From assembly GCF_032854445.1 (NCBI RefSeq), contig NC_088299.1, positions 16,797,608 through 16,861,607 on the forward strand: a stretch of 64,000 nt of DNA. Reading direction: 5' to 3'. The position numbers and the translations under genes were made by a program. Shown piece after piece: positions 1 through 13,537 of the stretch. Source of the DNA: Liolophura sinensis (Eukaryota > Mollusca > Polyplacophora > Chitonida > Chitonidae). Below the pieces are notes generated by a model that did not search any database, was not told the origin of the DNA, and saw only the letters and a list, made by a program, of their open reading frames with translations. Each line of letters begins with the position of its first letter. Position 1 is the first letter of the stretch.

Positions 1-3000
1 CAGTTGTATGTGAGCTTAGCCTTTGTTCAGTGAAATATTACACTGTGTTCTGTGTTTTATTAGTACAGAAACTCTGTCAAAGTATCACTCTGTCAAAGTA
101 TCGCTGTTGCTTTTCACAACATTTTCTTCAATGATTTACTGTTGCAAGGGCTTTGAATTTTTGAATATGTATTGTGTCATGTTTTTGGCTTCATGAACTC
201 GCTTATTTTCCATAAATTTACCATTTCACATCTTTATCATCATTCCACGCCGGATAAATGTATTATGGAATATTTTATGGTCTTTGTATATTTCATTTCA
301 GGAGAAATTGTATTGGATTCGTGGCTATTTTATTTGCGTGACAAAGCCATCTTGACACTGCACCCCGAGGCTTGTCAGTTCCCAGGCCGCAGGAGATATT
401 TTGTATTTGCAGCTGCTCTGCTATAGTCTCCGCTCTTTTTCCTTCGTTGCTCCGTTTCTAACAAACAAGTAATATATGACAGATATGAATTTATAGACAA
501 AACCATATTGATGGCCGGGTTCCTGTTTGTTCAAAGCACATGTACCTTTCAAGCCCTAGCTAGGTCAAGCTACCACTGTATTGTATGCCGTCATATACAT
601 GTACTTGGAACAGTGACAAAACGGAGTGTATACATGTCTAAAATGGATTGCAATACATTTGGCTACCATTGTCAGCCACTTTATTTGTCTCCAAGCCTCG
701 AGGAATCCAACAGTCCATAATAATAGACATCCAGACATTGAGCTGGATCTCTCTAAACTGTATTGTCAAGTGCCAACGTGCATCAGATATCACGTGAACT
801 ACACGTATGGATGCTTCAAACGACTGCAGTAAATGTTGTTTTTCTGAGCTTTTATGTACGTGCTGATGAGAATTGATGATAATTAGTTTATCTCTTATTT
901 AGGCTGTGCACGAATGCTTTAAACTCTGAAATAAGGGATTTATTGGGACAAAACCGATGTTATGCACCAATTTCTTGAATGCTGATGATAATTAATTTGT
1001 CGCTTTGGTGGTCACGTATAATGAAATGACTGCTTGAGATTTAACGCCACATTGGGAGTATGTCAGCCATGTTGTGAATGAGCGTTGTAGTTCTTGGATC
1101 GCTGCTCTGTCCTCTAATGTAAGAAGCTTGTTGAAAATTAATGTGGTGTTTTCTCTGTCTTGAAATGAATAAAAGATAATTGATCTAGCTATCTCATTAA
1201 CCTTTGAAACTGAACGTGATGGCAATCGTATTAGACCATGGTTGTACTCACACAGTATAATTGCCTCACTCTAATTTCTAGACGCGCTTTACCTGTCGCT
1301 CTTAACAAAATAAATTTTAATTGCATTCCACTGTTTCTTAGTGCTGTGTCCGCTAGACATGCATTTGCACGGACTTATGCGATATGCCTGGCTATTCACA
1401 TTAATACCTTGAGAATCGGGGATTTGTACTCGGCTGGATTTGGAGCTGGATTTGAAACTTCGAATCCACAACCTTTGCACTTTGGTGACAGTTTTGGCTT
1501 TAGATAATGATGGAGCGTGAGTGTCAGATCTCGATCGAGTGCTCCCTTTGGTGAAACGTCTGGGGTTCAATGGGCACCAAGAGAGGCGCTGTGAATCTTG
1601 TGCTTCTCATTTGTTCTAGCCTCATCGTCGCTCTCAGCTACCTTCAAAGCCACCGTGAAATACTTCACTAACAAGCTAGGAGCCATCTGTCGATGTGTTA
1701 ATTACCGGAACAATTAGACCTACATAACTGGAAGTCATGGAAATTAGCCACAAGCCGAACACAGATTCTGTGCAGTGCACAGCTGACATCTTCCGACTTC
1801 TTGTAATAACATTACAAGAATGCCATTGTATCTTAGGGACCGGGTGGATAGAGAACCTGTTGGTAAGATGTTTTAATGTGTTTGTATGTTAAATATGATG
1901 CTAACACACAATTTTGATTATTTCTAGACCAGTGTCGTCAATTAATTGCAATATGTAGCCATTAATATCACTGCATTCTTTAAACAGCTTTGCTTAAGCC
2001 AAGGTGCTAAGGGGTGTGTCATTTCTACAGTATTATCATTTAAATGAGCAGTTCGAGTAAAACATTGGCTGAGCTAAAATGACAAGAGATCGGATTTAAC
2101 GAGTTACTTTGACCTTTGTCGCTGCATTTGTTTTACTCCTCATGCTATAATCTTATATTTCAATGTGGAAATGTGTGTCGTTCAAATGCCATACATTTTC
2201 AGACAACTTCAGTGTTACAGTGTGTAAAACTGCCGTCCATGCCTTTGTTATATAGCACAGCTGATCAACAATATAGGCGGTAAAACGTATACCTTCAGAA
2301 CTAATAAGTGTTTGATGCATATAGTATATATATAGATGTAAAAAGCCTGCTACATGCAACATCTTAGGAGCTAAAATGTCAAGGGAGCAGACATAAAGTA
2401 AGTTTGTTATTCTCTTAGTGGAAGGTAATGAAATCAGTTTATCAGTTTATTGTTAACATCACGTCTTGTAAAAGCGGAAATGTTTTTATCGTCCTTGGCA
2501 ATCCATCTCCTAGGAAATTCAAAGTAAGTTTACCATGCATTTGAAATGGGGAAAAAATGTTGACACAACCTAAAAATAAAAAAGTGACTTCTGAACATCT
2601 TTTTTTTTTACTCTTTTCTGTCATTGGGAGATTGTGTTTCGGAGTTTTAAATATTGTATACTGCTGAAAACATTGTTGAGTATGACGTAAAAAAGCAATC
2701 CAATAAATAATTAAATATAAAAAGACTAAATTAAACAATGGTTAACGCCGCCAATATGAAAAAAGACAAACAGCAAATCAGTATTGTACAATGCCCCGAG
2801 AACTTCAAAACGACCAGTGATATTTTTTCATGTCATTATGATTGCGGATTGAGGGTATTTTCTGTATAAAAATGAAAGAGAATATCCAAGGTTCCCTATC
2901 GCTTATTTTCCGTATACACGTCAGAATCTAATTAACAGGAAGTTTAAATTTCATCGGTGGATTGTAACATTGCCATCCTCACTGCTTCTGATGCGGCATT

Positions 3001-3293
3001 AGAAATAAAGGAACAGTTATTTGCTAATCAAGTCACCATGGGAGGTGACAACATCAAAGTTTAGTTATACAATGACAGTGTGCATCGTGAACAGCCAAAA
3101 GGTTTTTCTTTCACTGTGACAATTCATAACACTGTGAAATAAACAAACTGAATAAAATCTTTTCATTTTAAGTACGAAAAAGGTTTTCAGAATTTCAGAA
3201 CACAATGTTAATTTCATTATTAAAACAGGAAGTGACTTTCGAATATTCCACTAATATTGATAATCCCTTTAATCTGTCTTCAAAGCAAACTTG

Positions 3294-3336
3294 ATGATGA
3301 AGATGATGATGATGATGAAGATGATGATGGCGATAA
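3294..3336 (+). repeat. GAT/GAA trinucleotide run
   Basis: A run of GATGATGAAGATGATGATG-type trinucleotides. Read on the plus strand it gives an Asp/Glu-rich stretch inside an 85-codon ORF, but nothing else in that ORF looks like a protein. Confidence 0.8.
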
Positions 3337-6300
3337 TGGTTTGTTTGGTTTCCGGTTCCATTATGTGCGTCGAGACATGAAGCAAATTCACCTGAAATTT
3401 AATATGTTGAACATGCAAGATATTTCACTTGATATCAGGGACATGCTGTCTGATCTACCGATACTGTTCTTTGGGCAAACTTTTCCATGTAGACAGGTAA
3501 TGACTTTAACGTAAGGACTGGTAGCCCTTTACAGGCGCATTGCTGTTCACTTGGTTAAGTATGGTGTAGTCTGTACCGCTGCCGAACCCGTAGAGAACTA
3601 CTGTAAGGTTGTCATCATATTTTGTGACAGACAGTCACAGTGGTTGATTGCCGATGTTGGGAAAATGAAATAATTCAAATTCTACAAACGAGTAGCCTTT
3701 CCCGCCTTAAATAATTTGGCCCTTAAATATGCCGTATATTGTTTAAAACTATCATAATTATTCTGTTATGACGTTGTTGGTCTTTTTAGAAAACTGCTAA
3801 AATAGAATAACTCACTCGACTCGAACAAGATTTGTGTACGATAACCAAGCTTTGTGCACGATGACCAAGATCTGTGTACCATTGACATGTACACGTATAT
3901 GAATTGCTTATACTCTCAAATGTCCAAGTAAACTAAAGACGTCGAACGTAACACGTGCCAAACTAGCGCTTGTCGTGCCAAGATCGGTATGATTTTGTTT
4001 TGGAACAAAAATTGCCCCCATATTCCACTGTGATACGTGTCACGTCATGATGCCCCAAGACTTTACACGATGTAAGCCGATGTGCCAACTACATCGTGAA
4101 GAATCCGTCATGACATTGCCGCGTTACTCACACGACGTCAGCTGTGTAACGTGACTTGGTGTTGCCTTTAACAACTGCGTCTTTCCCATTCTTGGCTATC
4201 TCCGCTTCCTACTTGCTGAGATACTACCACGCAAATGAGAATCCATCTCTTTATGAGATCCAACGTCCAGCAGCCTTTGAAACACCTCTGGATCAGCACA
4301 CAGGAAGTATCCGTAAGATGGCCTGTCTGATTCCAACAGTATACAGGGGGGGACAAAAGCCAACCTCTTGTCCACACTGTCCTTGACCTTTTACTGTGAA
4401 AGGCGTGGTCATCATTTATTAAAAACAGGTTTCACCTAACATGTATTCATATGTGATATGAAGCTATGAAAGCTAGGTTCACGTCGTGGCCGTGCCATAG
4501 CTAGGTCGGGGTATGTCTTGGTATATTCTGGACACACTGGCATACATATTGCAGCAGCGCTATATTTCTTGATAAATCTCTATACATGACATTGATGATT
4601 TCAAACATGTCATACCAATATCTTGTCTAGCCTTGGTGTAATCCTCGTACATCGTTTCACATTCACTAAGACATCGTAACAATTCATCGTCGTGGCTGTT
4701 GTATTCTTTCTTTGGAAAGTCTGATCAGCTTCTTATCCACAAATGAGTCCCATAGGGCATAGGATCTGTTCGTGATTTAAAGCGTTGTCTTTTATTCTCC
4801 TTAGGGAACCCCATCTCGGAACAATCATTGATCATTAATTAATCGTTAATCATCAATAAACGGATACTCGGTGGTTGTTCGCTGAAGGTGTGATAGACAC
4901 GGATATAGCTGTTTTGAAGGTGATGATAGTGCGGGTATTTTGTTGGAATGAAGGCCATCTGAATGCACCCTGGTGAAGATCGCAAATGTTTAAATGCTCT
5001 TTTAAGACTATGAGACCAAGCGATTTTTCATGATTTGCCCGAGGATGCTTAAAACTTTAATACAAGCCATGTTTTTAACAGAAGATTCTAAAAGCCTTTA
5101 TGACCAGTTTCATTTAATGCGCGACCTTGAGGTTGTTTACTTTGTAGGAGTCTTGAGTGTTCGTTGAAGACTGATTACCGCTTTTGTCTTGCAGGTTACG
5201 AGCTTCCTTTACTATTATTGCTCAGTTTTGTATTATTTCTTACATATTTCTTGGGAAACTGGCGTTTTACGCTGTTTTGGAATGTGTCTTGCGATGTTCG
5301 ACTTGGAACGCCCCTTTATGAGTTTCGAGTGGTAAATGAATTTTGGACTTTACCATTAGATACTTAGTCATTTTAAAAATAGAGTCATTTCCTGTCATTT
5401 CTCGTCATATTCGAAGTTTATTAGGTATTTGTCGAAGGTCGATGGTTTATTAAAGACACTTAAATTTCCACCACCATTACACCTGAACAGAGTCATTTGT
5501 TTATTTATTTGATCGATGATTTACGCTGTGCTCAAAAATACTTCACTTGTAACGGCAACCAGCATTACGACAGGTTGCTGACAGAACTTCCCACATACGT
5601 CATGTCAGTGGACATTTTTGAGTATAGCGTTAACCACCAATAAATCAGTCTAGCTATATACAAATGTCAACTGACACTGTCTAGATCACCAATTCTCATT
5701 TCATATCACATAAATGAAAAGAAAAATGTACGATAAACATGCAGTTACGTAAAATGTTATTTAAAACTGCATTATTACATTGTTCTGTAATATGTGGCAA
5801 ATGACCTCTGAACGGATAAAAACTGTTAGATAGGTCAACCAGTGATGGTCCTATAGAGAAGTAAGGCAGGTGCCTGAGGCAGACAGGTGTGTCTGACGAG
5901 GCGCCTGGAAAGTCTTGTGCAAAACAGTGCACAACTTGGGGCGTGGGGAACTATTGATTTTAAAGTGAGCAATGACGGATTATATTTCGGAGTCATTGCG
6001 GTCAATCCAAAGGTTAACCCAGAACAGCTTAATGACCAATCCGCGTGATCGAGATGAATGGAGCTTAGATCCTGCCTGTGTCAACACAGAAGTGCTTAAT
6101 CCACTGGCTCATGGGACAGTGTACCAGGGAAGAGCTGTAGTTCTCAGGAAATCAGTAGACTTCTCTCACTCTGTTACATGATTGACTACACGGTTCTTGC
6201 GCTTTGTATACCGCTGGTATTGCTCTGTGACAAAGTTGGACACATCGAGAATTGAGCCTTCTTATGGTTGTCCCGGAAGAACAAACCCTCAAGTGACCAA

Positions 6301-6374
6301 TGAGGTTTCTTTGTGGCCTGTCCATTTTCACCACTACTAAACTCAACAACTGCGGTGTACATGAAACGTTCTTG

Positions 6375-6550
6375 AGTTATAAATATATAAATAAACAGAT
6401 AAATAAATCAAATAAATAAATAAAACACTAATCAAATAAATAAATAAAACACTAATCAAATAAATAAAAAAAACGTTTGAAATAAAACATAAAACATAAA
6501 TAAATAATTCCATAACCAATTAATAAAACAAATCAAATAATTATATAAAG
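6375..6550. repeat. A/T-rich AAATAAAT-type short tandem repeats
   Basis: Imperfect AAATAAATAAAT blocks, including three copies of a unit of about 24 bp that contains ACACTAATC. This is low-complexity DNA with no coding content. Confidence 0.75.
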
Positions 6551-9500
6551 CCGACTTGTCTCATAATGGAATCCAGCTTATTGGTTCGGCTACAGCTTAA
6601 GGCCATCTGGCTTGTCAGGCACAAACCGAAGGCGGTTGTTGACTGGAAAGTAAATAAATCAATGCCAGAAGACAAAATAATATGCTATTACAGAGAAAGC
6701 TTAAACACGTTGATAACCAGTATTCTGGTTGAATGGCTAGTGACCGACAAGTAGATAGATATTTAAATAAATCTCTTATCGTCGAGTAGTAAAGCGCTTA
6801 GCATTTCGGGTATTTTCAAACAGCAATCCTGTTAATCAGCTCATGCTCTCGGCCATTGTTTACAATAAGCTGGAAGACGATACAAGTGATATGATTGGGC
6901 ACCGGCTGTTTTCAGTACATTGATAGGTGGATGTTCATTACTTGTGAAACAGCTCATCGATCTGTACAGAACGTTGTTTTGATCTGATTTGTGACATTTT
7001 TGTGATTTTTTGTCTTATGAAATTCCATTTTACATATGCAAATTATTCAATCTCAATCACGTTCGACAGAGACTTTGTTCCAGTGACTTTATTTCCACCG
7101 CTAGTATTTATTTCTCACTTGCATGTTATTGCAAAATATTTACCTGCAGGGATGGGGAAGCCACGAGAGCAGACATTTTGTTAGTGGATTGTCGTTGATT
7201 GGCCGTAAGTCTGTATTGCTAGAAAGTGGCCAAAGGTGTTCCGCCTACACACCCATAACAAGATCGGGCGAGATTGATTGGCGTCGTTAGGAATACTGAA
7301 TATAGGGCAGAAGGTGGTCAGATAAAAAGACACCCTTGCCTCAAGAATCTCTTGTGGGTGGTATTGTTATTAAAATGAACTATACTACTTACTGTTTTGG
7401 CACACACCAGAGACGTTCACAGGGTGTTGATGTAGTTTGGCATTTATTTTCCTTAACGACTTATCTTTTCTTTATCCTCATTGACCGCTCACTTAGTTTT
7501 AATTTTTTGTTGATCGAAACACGTACTTCGATGTGAACGTGTCCCCAGTTTCAAAACTGCCACCTGTAAGCATGCGATCCTGTATTATTAATGATGGAAC
7601 GACAAACTCTGGGGACAAAAGCTAAGTCCGAGGCCGTTCGCATTTCCGATCAGAGTGGTGGGGTCGATTTCTCTGTGTTTTGAACAGCAAAGTCTTACCA
7701 GCATTACAATTATTACCTCGTCTTGTCGAATGTGGGTCCATTTAATGTTACTCTCGTTAAATCAAGGACGGTAATTCTGTAAATGAAATGGTTTAAATCG
7801 ACACTGACCTATCAGTGAAACGGTACGCGTTTTAGACCGATTCCAATGATGTAAAAGCTTTCACCATGATCCCAGTCAGCTGAAAAATAAAACAGCTTGA
7901 CACTGCAGGTTACTAAGAGAAATATAAACCAAATACCGCTGTTAAAATGTATGAAGCGAACTTTTAGAACATAAATGCTAATTATTGGTCGTGAAAAGTC
8001 TGCGATGTACAACTTATCGTTATGAGTTTAAATCATGCAACGTGGTAAGTTTGGCGGTATACGATTGGGTGACAACTGTGAAACATGTCATTAACAGATG
8101 TTCTTAATTATAACCACCGTTTTGATTTTTGAAAAGCATGTAGAAAGTCTGATTTTATGTTGGGTGGCTGGAGAAAAGCGGTCAGGGTTGTTTATATGTG
8201 AAAATCGCAGAGCGAATTGAACAGGCGACCTCGTTCGTCCAACTGTAGTTTGACAGCTCCCACTCCTATAATGTTTACTGTCGAATCTGAACAGCTCGTG
8301 AAAACCACTACCTCCCAATGGTAATAAGGATCTGACGAAAGAAATCCGCAAGAATCCGTCAAAATTCAGAATGAAAAATTGCCTCCGTAAGAGTCTGATG
8401 GAGAAGTCAGCACTGAATCTCACCCAGGAGATCCGCGAGAGCAGCGGAAATGGAATGCTGTTTTCTGTTCCTTCACAAATTATGGTCTATTTGGAATCTA
8501 TTTGCAGTCGGAGATTTCTGTCTCCAGCACCCAGTCTACATCTATAACTCCAATTTGGTTAGCCCCAGCTGAGTTAAGTAACTTGTGCAGCATCAGGAGT
8601 GCTTGTTCATGCTGGTTGACAAAAATTGTTGACAATTCATTTTTTGTGAACAAAGAAAATGGTGTGGAATTATCATCAAACAGAATTATAGATTACAATA
8701 TTTACTTGTGCCTGTAATAAACCAGGGTTATATCTATGCGGACTGATAAATTTCTTGTACATTATTTACATGTTCCTGCATCAGATCACGGTTCCAACAA
8801 ACTTATTGTTCGATATACTCATTTACACAGTTTGTCTCTAATGGTCTGTAACTCTAATGGCCTGTATTCTCACACAAAGAGGATTTCAAGGCCGAAAAGA
8901 ACGGTTCACCCTTGTTTTCTAATGGTTGGGAACATTATGAAATTCTCCATTGATTTCGCGTAGTTTTTGTGACACAGCTTCTGAACAGCTAATGTTTTGC
9001 GCGGTGTCCGAATCATTACACTAACTATAAACGAAGAACTGATGCATTGGGTTAATTACAGACATTATTTATATTTTTACTCATGTTAGAGTTAATGTTA
9101 GCAGATTGCACTTAGATATTGGGGGAAAACACGGATGTTGATCAGTTTTTTGTGTTCATGTTTGTATCCACATGTATAGGAACGTTTTATCTAGGAGGTT
9201 CAGGTCCCTATATTATTGTCTGACGATGGGTTCAAAGGAAACCGAGACGTTTATGTGATACCTTTCATTTGATATTGTCAATAGTCTTGTCTTTCTATTT
9301 TTTCCGAACATTTCAAGGCAGTTACGCCAGCGTCTTCAGCTAGACACTAATGCACAGATATTGATTAGTACGATAGGTATTGACCTGCCATGAGATAACC
9401 ACAGGCCATACTTAATGACACATCATTTCCGTTTCATTTATTTCACCAAAATGTCGACCTATCAAGGTTTGATGCGTTCTAGATACATGTGTACATATTC

Positions 9501-11227
9501 AGTGTGGAATAAATGACTATATTTAGCGCTACCAAAACTCTTAAAGGCTTGTTATCTATGTCACAACTACAGACAGAACTTAACACACAGATACGGATAG
9601 AATATACGCATGCTGTATACAGAGTGAAGAAATGCTAATATTTTGGTGATTTTCTGTATGCTTGACTGTAATTCTCGCTTACAGCTGGTTTATTTCCGGT
9701 AGCTCATAACCACTGTGAGACATAAAAATGAATTTGCCATTAACAGTGTGCCCATGCTTAACCCGATGTTCGACTACTTGAAGGTTAAAAGTGAAAGATA
9801 TCACCTGACTAGTGTTTATGTCCACTGAAAGACTAAGCCCTCAAAGTATCTTAAACCGACAATAAATATTTTTTCAGATTTTTTCAACCCAGTAAACGTT
9901 TAGTGAAACTTCCTCTTGACACAGCTCCAGAGCGTCTCCATTAGCGAGAGAAAGGTGACGTCACGTTTACTCTGGATCTGCAACGCCGAAGGCATTGTCC
10001 GTATAATAGTCTAAGCAGTAGCCTATGGCAGATGAAAGTTGTGGCGATGGAGGCCAAAGTGATAAATATAGTTTTCTCGGAAAATGAGCATACCGGAAGA
10101 ATATTTCTTCCATTGCTTGTACTGTTGGTAAGCCTACAGTAGGCCTACGATACCATTTACAAGCAACTCCAGTGACCCAGTTTATATAGCCTAGCTGCAG
10201 ATGCACGGCCGGGGTATTTCTGGTTCTGGTCGTAGCCTCCGGAAGGGTTGTGATTTTGACCCCTATTCAGTGTTTACAAAATTACAAGAGGACTTTTGAA
10301 CAACTAGATTCATGCTAAATTATAAAACAAACAGAAATAAATCTAAGCAAGATTGGGGTTGATCTAGCATTCGATTGTCGTTGATTTTGTATTTCAGTTT
10401 TGTTGCAGTGGGTTCTACGATGAAAGCAGTGGTGACCTAGTTATCGCGGACGTCAGAGAAAGCACAACGGCTTGAACACGGCTTTTCAATAATTTTACTG
10501 TATTTTGTGAAAGACAACAGAAAAAGCATCCCTTGAATGCGAGAAGGACGAAGGGGAAAAATCTAAATTCTTCAGTTGTAATAAACTCAGAGAAAAAAAA
10601 ATTATATCTCAAGATTTAATTAATTTTAAGGATTACCAGGTGAGATGCTGTCTTCTCATTGCCATAAACCCTCGGCATCCCCTATGAGTTTTGCACTGAC
10701 TCTCATATTTATTATTTAGACACTGCTGACGAAATTGACCCATTTAGTTGGGATGAGTGGGCTGTGGGCCGAGACGGTATGATACTGTGTGACATAATTT
10801 GAGATACCGTCGTTGAATGTCACACGGTTGTAAATCAACGGATTTTACGTCTGTGATGATCCGTACATGAAACAGACATTCCCCACAACACTGTGTGAAA
10901 TGGCCCTGCGGCTACACGTAACTAAATCGTTGTAAACGATTTCAAAAACATGTCGTATGCAGTTGTTCTGTGCTATTATATAGCAAATGGTTAATGGCTA
11001 CGTCACAGCTTAATCCGCACAATCTGATAGCAATGTGTTTGATTGGATAAAATTCTTAAGATGGCTGCCTCTACTCACACAAGCAATTTGTGCAGTATTG
11101 TTATTTTTCTTGCACATGTTCTTTGATGAAATCACATAAAAATAATAAAGTATGATACTTTTTAGAAGCTTGAGTATCCTGCTTTAAACTGAACTATGTT
11201 TTATCCAGGTGCTGTCTTGTCTTTTAA

Positions 11228-11663
11228 AGGCATAGACCTGTCCAAAATGAAGTATGCAACGGATAAAAGACTATTAAAATCTGTCCAGGAAAATAGTTGG
11301 ATTTATTTGACCTTGTAAAATACATTGGAATAATTTATTCTATGGTGGCCTTTTCTGACCACAATCTGACAAGTGACGTCACATAAGGGTTTTGCTACTT
11401 CACACTCATTAAACTGCAAATCATTCAAAAGCATTCAAAATACATATACATAATGATCTATGAATACATTTTCTGATTTCTCCTTGAAATGAATTGTTTC
11501 TGGCAAAAAGTATAGACGTGACGTAATTGATACATTCTGGGTCACAACAGACTATCCTAGAATCTGATTATTTAACACAATTTTACTCGGTTACAAAAAT
11601 TCTATCAAAAAGTAAATCCAGCTATCATCTGATATGTACTTCATTTTAGAATGATCTTTGCCT
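11228..11663. mobile_element. MITE with TTAA target-site duplication
   Basis: The 436-bp element is bounded on both sides by TTAA (11224-11227 and 11664-11667). Its ends are inverted: the left begins AGGCATAGACC, and the reverse complement of the right begins AGGCAAAGATC. Both ends continue into a shared AAAATGAAGTA block. There is no ORF inside. A TTAA duplication with AGG-type termini fits non-autonomous piggyBac or Kolobok elements. The superfamily is inference; the inverted ends and the duplication are visible directly. Confidence 0.75.
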
Positions 11664-12654
11664 TTAAAATCACCGCCATGCACCCAGCTGTTAAAGTGCC
11701 CAGCCTGGTAAAGGAAATTTCTAGTTATCCAACATGGTCATTTGAAATGATTCAAGATACGTCATTTATAATATGCTTCGAAATATCACAGTTTCGTCGA
11801 AAAGCTTAACTGTTTCTTATTCCATAAGACATAATGCAGCTTTGTTTGTACAGGACTCTTTAAATGTCGTAGTTGACCAATCTGTTTCCAGCTTTGTTTG
11901 TAAAACACCAATGATTCTTCGTAAACGTAATAAATGAGATTGTTATAATAAAGCAGTCGAACCCTTTATTAAGCCAACATTCTCATGGCATCGGCAGTTT
12001 CCTCAAGAACCCACTTGTCTCACCAAGTCAACCAGCTCTTATCTACCTTGTTTAATGTAAAGAAAATGATACAAAAATTACGAACTGCAGGCGGTGTTAT
12101 CTCTATTCAGTACTGACAAAGATATAAGAGCACACCCGTATAAGTCAATAAGACACAAAAGTACACGGGTTAATGTAAACAGTGACAAGAGGTTCCGCTA
12201 ATACGCCTTGCCTTGGGCTACACTGTTGGCCGTATAAGCGTAGTTTTGTCTTCTACACGCCCATCGTGCTTTGCTGCACTGCAAGGAAACTGCCACTCCA
12301 GGATTGCTTCCGGCGACAACCTTTTGTCTCTTAAGATAAATGGTCGTCACTAAGGCCCTGGGATTGTTATCCTAGCTGAAGAATTCGCAGAGGCCGTTAG
12401 AAAACAGATGCTCGATCATTTTTGCCGTATGATTCAGTGGTCTCTACGGTTTGTGTTTGAAGTACAGTGTCATCCAAACCGTCATCGATAGACGGACTTC
12501 TGAACCTGGCAAGGACGTGTTATATGTCACGTTATCTGATTTAAGCTGTCTGCAGAGTACGCTTTCTAGATGAATCGGTATATGCGGCTCAGACTGGCAA
12601 CCCGTTCTTTGAGGTTGACTGCCTGTACCTGTAAAAAGGTCTGATCGTAGGCTG

Positions 12655-13080
12655 ACAGTCTGTGCTTACAAGACCGTCTGATCGTATGTTGGTCAATTGT
12701 ATTTGCAAGATCGCCTCAGCGTAGATCGACCATTTGTGCTTACAAGATCTCCTGGCCCTAGGTAGACCATCTGTGTTTATAAGAAAGACCGTAGGTCGAC
12801 CAATTGTGTTTACAAAATCGCCTCAGCGTAGGCCATAAATCTGTCTTTACAAGATCTCCTGACCGTAGTTTGTGCTTATAAGACAGACCGTAAGTTATCT
12901 GTGCTTACAAGATCGCCTCAGCGTATGTCAAAAATGTGTGCTTACAAGATCGCCTCAGCGTATGTCAAAAATGTGTGCTTACAAGATCGCCTCAGCGTAT
13001 GTCAAAAATGTGTGCTTACAAAATCGCCTGACCTTAAGTCGACCATCTGTGCTCTATTAAACACCCATTGCTTACAAGTG
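12655..13080. repeat. 37-bp minisatellite, about 11 copies
   Basis: The unit contains GTGCTTACAAGATCGCCTCA followed by GCGTATGTCAAAAATGT. The three central copies (12901-13011) are nearly identical, and the outer copies are increasingly diverged. This is the usual pattern of an array growing from its centre. It lies about 450 bp upstream of the GPCR start. The short ORFs across it are repeat artefacts. Confidence 0.85.
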
Positions 13081-13471
13081 ATCCAGGTTGAAGATAGAAA
13101 TGACAGCCACATGTTTTTCTCCAGTACTTAATGTAGGAGTCGTTTTGGTATATGTTCGTAGCAGATGTATTTACCTCTGGCAGAAAAGTATGTTACCTTT
13201 TCGCTACCAGTCTAAGTCAACAGGAGTTGATAATATTCTTGTTAGTATTTCAGGCACAGAGCTGTTGACTAATAATGATGGTGTTACACACTTCATACAT
13301 ATACCATATTTGCTAGGAATGGTGACTTACATGTACATGACTTCGGTAGAGCCTTCTCTGAGCAAGACTGGACAGGCTTTTAAGCCTAATTTCTCATTAA
13401 CATAATTACTTGTTTTATACAGCATTGCCGCTCCTTTGTCTATGTTGCATTACATACTGAAAATAGTGTTT

Positions 13472-13510
13472 CTCTTGTGTCATTTCAGGTTGATCACGTG
13501 ACTCTTACAG
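13472..13510 (+). promoter_or_regulatory. Candidate 3' splice site(s) upstream of the GPCR
   Basis: A pyrimidine-rich run ends in TTTCAG at 13488, and a second candidate, TTACAG, ends at 13510. An in-frame stop at 13499 closes the reading frame between them. Either acceptor would join a distal 5'UTR exon to the GPCR coding exon. RNA reads are needed to choose. Confidence 0.4.
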
Positions 13511-13537
13511 GCTGACCTAGAAGAGGGAAAGAGGTGG

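Larger units (their letters stand above)
1..11223. other. Long stretch without a recognisable gene
   Basis: I see no convincing coding region here. ORFs are short, AT-rich and often begin at non-ATG codons. A possible terminal exon at about 300-426 (+) follows a pyrimidine-rich tract ending in CAG and has about 41 open codons, but I do not recognise its product. Minor items are an acidic GAT/GAA run (3294-3336), three diverged 20-bp repeats (3827-3886), A/T-rich AAATAAAT repeats (6375-6550), a degraded SINE tail near 5497-5600, and a GGCGTTAAA-type SINE tail remnant near 1030-1075 (reverse strand). Confidence 0.5.

Noticed and set aside
3257-3514. 85-codon ORF with an acidic run
   Set aside because: The acidic run comes from a GAT/GAA microsatellite, and the rest shows no domain or splice signals.
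5164-5367. 67-codon hydrophobic ORF (+)
   Set aside because: It begins at TTG rather than ATG, has no recognisable family and AT-driven Leu/Phe content; a chance frame is likely.
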